DNA of 64,000 nt from Coliplasma sp045538555 (GTDB lineage Bacteria; Bacillota; Clostridia; Oscillospirales; CAG-382), in the NCBI GenBank assembly GCA_045538555.1, contig JAZSRP010000016.1:22782-86781 (forward strand), given 5' to 3'. Position numbers and translations under genes: made by a program. The number at the start of each line of letters is the position of its first letter. Positions within the stretch are counted from its first letter, which is position 1. The notes below the pieces were generated by a model. It saw only the letters and a program-made list of their open reading frames with translations. It ran no database searches and had not been told where the DNA came from. Of the stretch, positions 17,092 to 24,535 are shown piece by piece.

Positions 17092-17436
17092 ATGTTCGTC
17101 AATAATCTTATGGCGATCGGTGAGAACATCACACCCGATTCTCCCATCGGCGAAAGATTGACCACCGGCCTGCTGGTAGCCCTTATCGGAATGGCAGTTG
17201 TTTTTGGCGTATTGCTCATTATCATGGCAATCCTGTACGTGTTCAGGATCTTTACCTCCAAAAATGAAGCCAAGCCCCAGGCACCCGCAGCACCCACCGC
17301 AGCTCCTGCCGCAGTACCTGCATCAAACGGCAGTGAGGAAGAGGCAGTTGCCGCAATTACCGCAGCGATCACCGCTCTCAACAACAAGAGCGATGCCGCT
17401 TACAGAATCAAATCAATCAACAAGATCGTCGATTAA
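17092..17436 (+). CDS. OadG-like small membrane subunit of Na+-pumping decarboxylase
   Basis: A 114-residue protein with one transmembrane helix (about 26-52, TTGLLVALIGMAVVFGVLLI), then an Ala/Pro-rich stretch and a short C-terminal helix. This is the layout of OadG/gamma subunits, which hold the complex together. The ATG at 17092 has GGAAGGAAGG eight bases upstream; the in-frame ATG at 17053 has its GGGAG too close. First gene of the pump operon. Confidence 0.85.
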   Translation: MFVNNLMAIGENITPDSPIGERLTTGLLVALIGMAVVFGVLLIIMAILYVFRIFTSKNEAKPQAPAAPTAAPAAVPASNGSEEEAVAAITAAITALNNKSDAAYRIKSINKIVD

Positions 17437-17451
17437 CAAGGAGAAAAGAAA

Positions 17452-17835
17452 ATGCTTAAAAAGTATATCGCAACCGTTAACAACACAAAGTACGAAGTAG
17501 TTCTTGAGGAAGTTGATGCAAACACAACCTTCAAGACCGAGTCCGCTCCCGCAGCAGCACCCGCTCCCGCAGCAGCACCCGCTCCCGCAGCAGCACCCGC
17601 TCCCGCAGCAGCACCTGCAGACGGAACCAAAGTCAGCGCTCCTCTGCCCGGAAACATCCTCAAGGTTTGTGTTTCCGTCGGTGCAACCGTAAAGAAGGGC
17701 GACGTTCTCTGCGTCCTCGAGGCAATGAAAATGGAAAATGACATTCCTGCTCCCGTTGACGGCACCGTAAAATCCATCAGCGTTTCACAGGGCGCAACTG
17801 TCAACACCGGCGATCTGTTGGTAGTTCTGGGCTGA
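17452..17835 (+). CDS. biotin carboxyl carrier subunit of the Na+-pumping decarboxylase
   Basis: A 127-residue carrier. The N-terminus (1-30) is followed by an Ala/Pro linker (about 31-56), then a biotinyl domain (58-127) with the biotin lysine K93 in EAMKMEN. It carries CO2 from the alpha subunit to the membrane beta subunit. The linker is encoded by four almost identical 18-base repeats (17545-17616). AAGGAG precedes the ATG, and it follows oadG by 15 bases. Confidence 0.93.
   Translation: MLKKYIATVNNTKYEVVLEEVDANTTFKTESAPAAAPAPAAAPAPAAAPAPAAAPADGTKVSAPLPGNILKVCVSVGATVKKGDVLCVLEAMKMENDIPAPVDGTVKSISVSQGATVNTGDLLVVLG
17545..17616 (+). repeat. four tandem 18-bp repeats in the carrier linker
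   Basis: Unit GCTCCCGCAGCAGCACCC occurs four times in a row; only the last base of the fourth copy differs. Each copy encodes six residues, APAAAP. Copy-number change by slippage would lengthen or shorten the swinging-arm linker without breaking the frame. Confidence 0.95.
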
Positions 17836-17883
17836 CTGCCTTGAATCCATGGATCCCCAAAAATACAGAAAGGTGTTGAAATT

Positions 17884-19101
17884 ATGTTTGATGCATTGAG
17901 CGGTCTCTTTGCCGATTCCGCGTTTAGCTCACTGTTTTCCCCTGCAGAGTACTGGGGAATCACGTTTCCTTTTGATATTGGTACATTCATTATGTACATT
18001 ATCATTGGCGTGCTCTTCTATCTTGCAATCGTAAAGAAATTTGAGCCGCTGCTTCTTCTCCCCATTGCATTTGGTATGTTGCTTGCCAATATTCCCACCC
18101 TCAAGGACCAGATCTTCCATATCGAGTATTTCATCAACGATACCGGTATCAACTGGGGCGAGCTGGGCAAGGGCGCAGGTCTTCTTGACTATCTGTACCT
18201 TGGTGTAAAGCTCGGAATTTATCCCCCTCTGATCTTCCTTGGCGTCGGCGCAATGACCGATTTCAAGCCCCTTATTGCCAACCCCAAGAGTCTGCTTCTC
18301 GGCGCGGCTTCACAGCTTGGTGTTTTTGCTGCATTTATCGGCGCACTGCTTCTTGGATTCACCGTTCCCGAGGCAGCTTCCATCGGTATCATCGGCGGCG
18401 CAGACGGTCCTACCGCAATTTATGTTACAAAATCCCTTGCACCCCAGCTTCTCGGTGCAATTGCCATTGCGGCATATTCATACATGGCGCTGGTTCCCTT
18501 TATCCAGCCCCCTATCATGAAAGCGTTTACTTCAAAGAAAGAACGTACCATTGTTATGGAGCAGCTCCGTCCCGTATCCAAGGTTGAGGAGATCGTGTTC
18601 CCCATCATCGTTGCTCTTCTTGTCAGCTTGATTCTTCCCTCCGCGACCGCACTGGTAGGCATGCTCATGCTGGGCAACCTTCTCCGTGTCAGTGGCGTTG
18701 CAGAGCGCTTGTCCAAAACTGCTCAGAACGAGTTGATGAACATTGTTACAATCATGCTGGGCGTTTCTGTCGGTGCAACTGCAGGAGCAAAGGAATTCCT
18801 TGAGCTCAAAACCCTTTATATCATCGTTCTCGGTCTCTGTGCATTTGCTTTTGCAACCATGGGCGGCGTTCTTTTTGGAAAACTCATGTGCTTTGTCACA
18901 AGAGGCAAGGTCAACCCCCTCATCGGCTCTGCAGGCGTTTCTGCAGTTCCCATGGCAGCCCGCGTTTCACAGACCGTCGGCCAGAAGGAAAACCCCGCAA
19001 ACTTCCTGCTCATGCACGCTATGGGCCCCAACGTTGCAGGTGTTATCGGTTCTGCAGTAGCTGCAGGCGTGTTCCTGTCCATGTTCTCAAACCTGGTCTG
19101 A
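17884..19101 (+). CDS. oadB: Na+-translocating decarboxylase beta subunit
   Basis: A 405-residue polytopic membrane protein of the OadB/MmdB/GcdB family, which decarboxylates carboxybiotin and couples this to Na+ export. Family signatures are visible in GVGAMTDFKPLIANPKSLLLG, the GIIGGADGPTAIY motif (about 168-180, with a conserved Asp near the Na+ site), and the C-terminal SAGVSAVPMAARVSQ and HAMGPNVAGVIGSA. About nine or more hydrophobic helices. AGAAAGG lies upstream. Third gene of the operon. Confidence 0.95.
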   Translation: MFDALSGLFADSAFSSLFSPAEYWGITFPFDIGTFIMYIIIGVLFYLAIVKKFEPLLLLPIAFGMLLANIPTLKDQIFHIEYFINDTGINWGELGKGAGLLDYLYLGVKLGIYPPLIFLGVGAMTDFKPLIANPKSLLLGAASQLGVFAAFIGALLLGFTVPEAASIGIIGGADGPTAIYVTKSLAPQLLGAIAIAAYSYMALVPFIQPPIMKAFTSKKERTIVMEQLRPVSKVEEIVFPIIVALLVSLILPSATALVGMLMLGNLLRVSGVAERLSKTAQNELMNIVTIMLGVSVGATAGAKEFLELKTLYIIVLGLCAFAFATMGGVLFGKLMCFVTRGKVNPLIGSAGVSAVPMAARVSQTVGQKENPANFLLMHAMGPNVAGVIGSAVAAGVFLSMFSNLV

Positions 19102-19124
19102 TGTGACCGGAAAGGAAGATTATT

Positions 19125-20537
19125 ATGGCAAACAAACTCAAAATAACCGAAACAGTTCTCCGTGACTCTCACCAGTCTCTTATCGCAACCCGTATGACCA
19201 CCGAGGAGATGCTTGAGATTCTTCCCGAGCTTGACAAGGTTGGTTATCACTCTCTCGAGGCATGGGGCGGTGCGACATTTGATTCCTGCCTCCGCTTCCT
19301 CAATGAGGATCCCTGGGAGCGTCTCAGAACCATCAGAGCCAACGTAAAAAACACCAAGCTTCAGATGCTGTTCCGTGGTCAAAACATTCTCGGATACAGA
19401 CACTATGCAGATGACGTCGTACAATATTTTGTACAAAAGTCACTTGCAAACGGTATTGATATCATTCGTATTTTTGATGCGCTCAACGATCCCCGCAATC
19501 TCAAAACCGCAATTGAGGCCACCAAAAAAGAGGGCGGACACGTTCAGGCGGCAATCTCTTATACAACCGGTCCCGTTTTCTCAAATGAGTATTTTGCAAA
19601 CTATGCTCATCAGCTTCAGGAGATGGGTGCTGACAGTATCTGTATCAAGGATATGGCAGGACTTCTCAAGCCCTACGATGCATACGATCTCGTAAAGGCA
19701 ATCAAAGCAGTCTGCTCCATCCCCGTACAGCTTCACACCCACTACACCAGCGGCCTTGCTTCCATGACTGTTCTCAAGGCAGTTGAGGCAGGCGTTGACG
19801 TGGTTGACACCGCAATTTCTCCCATGGCTCTCGGTACTTCACAGCCCGCAACCGAGCCCATTGTTGCAACTCTTGCAGGAACTCCCTTTGATACAGGCCT
19901 TGATCTTGCACAGCTTGACAAAATCTCCACCTTCTTCAACAACCTCCGTGAGAAATATATCAAAAACGGACTGCTTGATCCCAAGGTGCTCAAGGTTAAC
20001 GTAAACGCACTTATGTATCAGGTTCCCGGCGGAATGCTTTCCAATCTTATGTCTCAGCTCAAGCAAGCAGGCCAGAGCGAAAAGCTTCAGGCAGTGCTTG
20101 AAGAAGTTCCCAGAGTACGTGAGGACGCAGGATTTCCTCCTCTGGTTACTCCCACCAGCCAGATCGTCGGCACTCAGGCAGTGTTCAACGTTTTGATGGG
20201 CGAGAGATACAAGAACGTAACAAAAGAGTTCAAAGGTATGGTCAGAGGTGATTATGGAAAAACACCCGTGGCCATCGATCCCGATTTTGTCAAAAAGATC
20301 ATCAAGGACGAGCAGCCCATCACAGGCCGTCCCGCAGACGCTCTCAAGCCCGAGCTTGATACTCTCAGAGCACAGCTCGGCGACAAGGCAAAACAGGATG
20401 AGGACGTTTTGTCCTATGCGCTCTTTGACCAGGTTGCGCTCAAATTCTTTGAAAAGAGAGATCTGGCTGACAAGCTGGAGGCAACTCTTTCCGATTCTGA
20501 GGCAAAATACTGCGTCAATATTCACGAAGTGAAATAG
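19125..20537 (+). CDS. oadA: oxaloacetate decarboxylase alpha subunit (carboxyltransferase)
   Basis: A 470-residue cytoplasmic carboxyltransferase with a TIM barrel (about 1-300) that has the metal and catalytic motif LRDSHQSLIATRM, RGQNILGYRHYADD, the lysine in CIKDMAGLL, and ligand histidines in LHTHYTSG. The PYC_OADA helical region follows. The C-terminal biotin domain present in some OadA proteins is absent, because the carrier is the separate gene at 17452. Oxaloacetate is the likely substrate by homology with pyruvate carboxylase carboxyltransferases. GGAAAGGAAG precedes the ATG. Last gene of the operon. Confidence 0.93.
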   Translation: MANKLKITETVLRDSHQSLIATRMTTEEMLEILPELDKVGYHSLEAWGGATFDSCLRFLNEDPWERLRTIRANVKNTKLQMLFRGQNILGYRHYADDVVQYFVQKSLANGIDIIRIFDALNDPRNLKTAIEATKKEGGHVQAAISYTTGPVFSNEYFANYAHQLQEMGADSICIKDMAGLLKPYDAYDLVKAIKAVCSIPVQLHTHYTSGLASMTVLKAVEAGVDVVDTAISPMALGTSQPATEPIVATLAGTPFDTGLDLAQLDKISTFFNNLREKYIKNGLLDPKVLKVNVNALMYQVPGGMLSNLMSQLKQAGQSEKLQAVLEEVPRVREDAGFPPLVTPTSQIVGTQAVFNVLMGERYKNVTKEFKGMVRGDYGKTPVAIDPDFVKKIIKDEQPITGRPADALKPELDTLRAQLGDKAKQDEDVLSYALFDQVALKFFEKRDLADKLEATLSDSEAKYCVNIHEVK

Positions 20538-20548
20538 TTTTTTGGATC

Positions 20549-20945
20549 AAAAAAGGACTCCGTCGAGGCGCACTCCGTAAGGAAGTGCGCCTCAGTTATA
20601 TTCGCCTGACGGCGAGTGATATTGCTTTGCAGTGATATTAGCTGACGCTAGTTGTATTGCCCTTCGGGCAGTTTTAAGGGCGAATATAATATAACTGAAA
20701 CCGTAAGGTTTCAATAACACTTTTGCCAAACGGCAAAAATATCACTGCAAACGATAGTTTGCAATACAACTTAACCAACCGAAAAAGAATCTGCTGCTTT
20801 TCGGCAAGTATTTACCTTTCTCAAAGTATATAACCCACTATGACACTTTGCACAAGGATTGTGAAAGTGTCTTTTGTTTTGTTAAGATAAAAAACCGAGA
20901 GAGACAACTTCTTTACGAAGTGTCTCTCTCAGGAGTCCTTTTTTT
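20549..20945. repeat. structured hairpin-array element B (second copy, inverted)
   Basis: A 397-base element in the gap between convergent oadA and kdgK, in reverse orientation to element A. It has the same order of parts: closing stem AAAAAAGGACTCC...GGAGTCC plus T-run, end hairpins, the GACACTTT/AAAGTGTC hairpin, and the hairpin array with 9-base spacers. Many stems differ from element A with pairing preserved (for example outer stem GGACTCC/GGAGTCC instead of AGAACCGT/ACGGTTCT, and GAGGCGCACT/AGTGCGCCTC instead of GAGGCtCACT/AGTGtGCCTC). No protein is encoded. Confidence 0.85.
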
Positions 20946-20961
20946 GTGTGCTGTGTTACAA

Positions 20962-21984
20962 TTATCTCTGTACTCTGCCGGAGCCGTTTCCGTTTGCCAG
21001 TGATTCCACCTCGGAAACGGTAACCATGTTGTAGTCGCCCTCTATACTGTGCTTCAATGCTGATGCGGCAACGGCAAATTCAACAGCGTGCTGAGGATCA
21101 TTTTTGCCAAGCATAGAATATATAAGTCCTGCGCTAAAGCTGTCTCCTCCGCCCACTCTGTCGACGATATGAAGATCGTATTTTTTTGAAAAGAATGCAG
21201 TGCTGTCGGTATAGAGCATGGCGCTCCAACCGTTATCGTTGGCTGAAAAACTCTCTCGCAAAGTAATGGCAACTGCAGAGAATCCAAACATTTCCGACAT
21301 TTGCTTGGCAACGCTGGTGTATCCGTCTCGGTTCAGCTTTCCCGTTTGAATGTCGGTGTCAGATGCTTCAATGCCAAACACATCCTTTGTGTCTTCTTCG
21401 TTGGCGATACAAATATCCACGTATTGGCACAGCTCGGTCATAACCTTCCGTGCTTTTTCACGACACCAGAGCTTTTTGCGGTAATTGAGATCGCAAGAAA
21501 CGGTTATTCCCATTTGTTTTGCTCTTTTGCAGGCGTCAAGAGTGATTTGCGCAGCTTGTTGGGAAAGGGCAGGGGTGATGCCTGAAAAATGAAACCAATC
21601 CGCACCCTCAAAAATCGTGTTCCAATCAAAATCACCGTTGTCTGCCGATGAGATCGCAGAGCCGGCTCGATCGTATATTACCTTGCTTGATCGCTGAGAC
21701 GCGCCTTTTTCGCAATAATAGATGCCGATGCGATCGCCGCCGCGAATGATTTCTGAAGTATCGACCCCGAGCTTTCTAAGAGAATTGACTGCCATCTGGC
21801 CGATCTCGTGGCAGGGAAGCTTTGTGACAAAAACAGCGTGTTGCCCAAAATTTGCCAAGCTTACCGCTACGTTTGCCTCTGCTCCGCCAAATGTGACCCA
21901 AAACTTCTCCGATTGCAAAAAACGGTTGTATCCCTCCGGTGCCAACCTGAGCATTATCTCACCAAAAGTGACGATTTTTTTCAT
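20962..21984 (-). CDS. kdgK: 2-keto-3-deoxygluconate kinase (PfkB family sugar kinase)
   Basis: A 340-residue PfkB/ribokinase-family kinase. Its N-terminus TFGEIMLRLAPEGYNRFLQ and GGAEANVAVSLANFG resemble KDG kinases, and the C-terminal anion hole with catalytic Asp is DRVGGGDSFSAGL. The expected reaction is KDG plus ATP to KDPG. The start overlaps the eda stop by four bases (ATGA-type coupling). It completes the uxuA-eda-kdgK unit. Substrate is supported by context rather than by a unique motif. Confidence 0.9.
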   Translation of the reverse strand: MKKIVTFGEIMLRLAPEGYNRFLQSEKFWVTFGGAEANVAVSLANFGQHAVFVTKLPCHEIGQMAVNSLRKLGVDTSEIIRGGDRIGIYYCEKGASQRSSKVIYDRAGSAISSADNGDFDWNTIFEGADWFHFSGITPALSQQAAQITLDACKRAKQMGITVSCDLNYRKKLWCREKARKVMTELCQYVDICIANEEDTKDVFGIEASDTDIQTGKLNRDGYTSVAKQMSEMFGFSAVAITLRESFSANDNGWSAMLYTDSTAFFSKKYDLHIVDRVGGGDSFSAGLIYSMLGKNDPQHAVEFAVAASALKHSIEGDYNMVTVSEVESLANGNGSGRVQR

Positions 21985-22562
21985 TTGATAACCTCCATCA
22001 GACGTCTGATGTTTTCGGAAATATTTCCTTTCATGACAAAGGAACCGCCAACGGCTTGAACTTTGTCAAAATCCAGAAAATCACGTATATTTTCCATGTC
22101 TACTCCGCCTGTGGGAATAAACTTAATTTGAGGAAAAGGAGCCGAGAGCGCTTTGATGGCTTTTAGACCGCCGTATACCCCTGCGGGAAAAAATTTCACA
22201 ATGCGGATACCTAGCGACAACGCCTTCATGATCTCTGTGGGGGTGACACATCCGGGGAAATACGAAATTTTGTGATTTTTGCAAATCTCTGCGGTTTGTT
22301 CGCAAAGCCCCGGCGAAACAATAAAAGAAGCACCTGCATCAATAGCATTTTTACATTGTTCCGGATTGATGACAGTTCCTGCACCGATGCACATGTGAGG
22401 GAGATTGTTCTTTGCCAACCTGATGGCGTCCATGGCACAGTCGGAGCGCAGCGTGATCTCGGCACAAGGGAGGCCGCCATCGCACAGTGCAGATAGGATA
22501 GGGACGGTGTTCTCGATCCTGTCGATAACAACAACGGGGATAAATTTGAATTTGTGTATCAT
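21981..22562 (-). CDS. eda: KDPG/KHG aldolase
   Basis: A 193-residue class I aldolase that cleaves 2-keto-3-deoxy-6-phosphogluconate into pyruvate and glyceraldehyde 3-phosphate. Visible motifs are CAEITLRS (catalytic Glu), IGAGTVINPEQC, SPGLCEQ, the Schiff-base lysine in IRIVKFFPAG, and KFIPTGGV for phosphate binding. Overlaps both neighbours by four bases, so it is translationally coupled with uxuA upstream and kdgK downstream. Confidence 0.95.
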   Translation of the reverse strand: MIHKFKFIPVVVIDRIENTVPILSALCDGGLPCAEITLRSDCAMDAIRLAKNNLPHMCIGAGTVINPEQCKNAIDAGASFIVSPGLCEQTAEICKNHKISYFPGCVTPTEIMKALSLGIRIVKFFPAGVYGGLKAIKALSAPFPQIKFIPTGGVDMENIRDFLDFDKVQAVGGSFVMKGNISENIRRLMEVIK

Positions 22563-23605
22563 ATGTATTCCTCCGATGCCAGCTTTTCCGATGCTTCAAA
22601 AAGACCCTGCAGATAGCAAGCGCCCATTGCCCTGTCATAGAGACCGTAGCCCGGCTTTGCATCCTCGCCCCAGACATTTCTACCGTGATCGGGCCGAACA
22701 TAACCGCAAAAACCGTTTTTGCACAGTGCATTTACAACACCAAAAATGTCGATGCTTCCGCATTGTGTAAGATGCCCGTTTTCAAAAAAATCGGTTTCGT
22801 TTACAAACGTCAGCTGACGGAGATGTGCAAAATGAATTCTTTTTGCGTATTTTTCTGCAATTCTGACAACGTTGTTTTGCTTTCCTGCACCCAGTGATCC
22901 GGTGCATAGCGTCAAGCCATTGTGCGGATCGTCAATTGCCTCAAAAATCCGTTTGATATCATCCTCGCTGCTTACGATACGCGGTATTCCGAAAATATCG
23001 TGGGGGGGATCATCGGGATGTATGGCAAGGTTGATGTCGTATTTGTTGCACACGGGCATTAGTGCTTGGAGAAAATAAACGAGGTTGTCAAACAACTGCT
23101 GACGGCTCACGGTTTTGTAGGCGTCAAGGAGTGAGCGAAGTTCGTCGGGGCGGTAGCTTTCGTCCCAACCGGGCAACCGAATATTTTTTGGGTCGAGCAG
23201 TTCAAATTCTGCCTGACTGTACGAAAGCGAATAGGCACCGTTGGCGTGCTCAAAACGAAGATTTGTGCGCAACCAGTCAAATACGGGCATAAAATTATAG
23301 CATACACATTTTACTCCCGATTCCGCACAGTGCCTGAGATTGGTTTTGTATACCTCAATGTACTTGTCGCGTGTAGAAAGTCCCAGCTTGATGTCCTCGT
23401 GCACGGGAATGCTTTCGATAACCTCCATCTCAAGACCGGCGCGGATACACATATCTTTTTGTTTTTTCAATGCTTCGATGGGCCATATCTCACCCACCGG
23501 AACGTCATAAATTGCAGTAACCACACCCGAAATACATTGTATTTGGCTTATGTAAGAAAGGGGAATGCAGTCACTTTCGCCATACCAACGAAAAGTCATT
23601 TTCAT
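22559..23605 (-). CDS. uxuA: mannonate dehydratase
   Basis: A 348-residue TIM-barrel enzyme converting D-mannonate to 2-keto-3-deoxygluconate. The start MKMTFRWYGESDCIPLSYI is the typical UxuA N-terminus, and metal-binding motifs LAIHPDDPP, CTGSLGA, IHFAHLRQ and YVRPDHGRN are present. Start at 23605 has GGAGGT eight bases upstream; the longer frame is leader. First gene of the minus-strand hexuronate unit, whose partner dehydrogenase lies at 12187. Confidence 0.96.
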   Translation of the reverse strand: MKMTFRWYGESDCIPLSYISQIQCISGVVTAIYDVPVGEIWPIEALKKQKDMCIRAGLEMEVIESIPVHEDIKLGLSTRDKYIEVYKTNLRHCAESGVKCVCYNFMPVFDWLRTNLRFEHANGAYSLSYSQAEFELLDPKNIRLPGWDESYRPDELRSLLDAYKTVSRQQLFDNLVYFLQALMPVCNKYDINLAIHPDDPPHDIFGIPRIVSSEDDIKRIFEAIDDPHNGLTLCTGSLGAGKQNNVVRIAEKYAKRIHFAHLRQLTFVNETDFFENGHLTQCGSIDIFGVVNALCKNGFCGYVRPDHGRNVWGEDAKPGYGLYDRAMGACYLQGLFEASEKLASEEYI

Positions 23606-23810
23606 GAAGAGTACCTCCAAAAAAAACAATCTTTTTTCTATTTTACCATACATTTTTTTCGAATGGAATATTTTTTACAAAAAAATAATCAATGGTTTGC
23701 AGCTACATCAAAGATTTGAAGCCGAAGCAAAGAAAACGAAGTGAAAGTTTCAAAATATAAATAAATATGAGGAGATTGTGCGCCACCGAAGTAAAATGCA
23801 ACAAAAACAC

Positions 23811-23839
23811 TTGACATTCTGACTTTAGTTTGATATAAT
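23811..23839 (+). promoter_or_regulatory. consensus sigma-A promoter
   Basis: TTGACA (23811-23816) and TATAAT (23834-23839), both perfect, with 17-base spacing, upstream of the membrane protein gene at 23925. The rest of the divergent gap 23606-23810 is A/T-rich and shows no feature I can name. Confidence 0.85.
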
Positions 23840-23924
23840 ACCGTCATGTTTATCAAGATGTGTAGGTTTGTTGTTGCATGATGCACATTTTGGCGGATTT
23901 GGAAATTCTGTCGGGAGTATCTGT

Positions 23925-24485
23925 ATGGTTTCACGCAAGTATACAAAAGACTATCGTGTTGACTATGAGCAGGGAAAGCGCGGCAGGATCAAGACAAAAA
24001 CGTATTATGTGGGTGATTATTACACCTTTGTGTCTACTCGGGATCAGGTAAAAAGAACAAAGCGGATTTATCTCATTTGTGTCATTGCTTGCATTGTATC
24101 TTTTGCTTCCTTTGCAATACAAAGTACCGCAAGCCACACCATGTACGTTGCCATTCCGCAAGCACTGGCGGTTTTTCCCTTGTTCTATCTTGTTATGGGT
24201 GTTTACAATCTTTTTGTATTGGAACCGCCCTTTACCCGAGAGCAGAGCGACAAGATATCCAACCGCATCATCTCCAGCTCGTTTGCCACACTTTTGTTTG
24301 CAACTGTTGCACTTTGCGGAGACGTGGTTTGCTGGGCACTCAATGCTTCTGAGATGATCATTGGCGGAGATGTTGCCAACACGGCATTTTTGTTGCTTCT
24401 TTGCACCGCATCGGGGATTTGTGTTGCATTGCGCAACAGAATTGCGACTCACATCGATTATTCGATCCCCAATCCCAACCGTTGA
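23925..24485 (+). CDS. hypothetical membrane protein with four helices
   Basis: A 186-residue protein I do not recognise. A basic, tyrosine-rich N-terminus (RKYTKDYRVDYEQGKRGRIK) is followed by two hydrophobic helices (about 47-65 and 73-97), a short soluble loop, and two more (about 116-140 and 146-165). The ATG at 23925 has GGGAG seven bases upstream and fits the consensus promoter; the longer frame begins very near the transcription start. It lies 50 bases upstream of the oppA-like gene, so the promoter may also serve that operon. Confidence 0.72.
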   Translation: MVSRKYTKDYRVDYEQGKRGRIKTKTYYVGDYYTFVSTRDQVKRTKRIYLICVIACIVSFASFAIQSTASHTMYVAIPQALAVFPLFYLVMGVYNLFVLEPPFTREQSDKISNRIISSSFATLLFATVALCGDVVCWALNASEMIIGGDVANTAFLLLLCTASGICVALRNRIATHIDYSIPNPNR

Positions 24486-24535
24486 TTATTTTGCGTCAAA
24501 CGCTTAATAATAAAATTTTAGGAGGATTTATACCT

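Noticed and set aside
3044..20945. Elements A and B as a simple MITE pair from one transposon
   Set aside because: Their terminal repeats differ in sequence while keeping pairing, no target-site duplication is evident, and no transposase is in the window. Not fully excluded.
24401..24535. Extended N-terminus of OppA from 24401
   Set aside because: It overlaps the previous gene, has no ribosome site, and would bury the lipoprotein signal peptide that begins at 24536.
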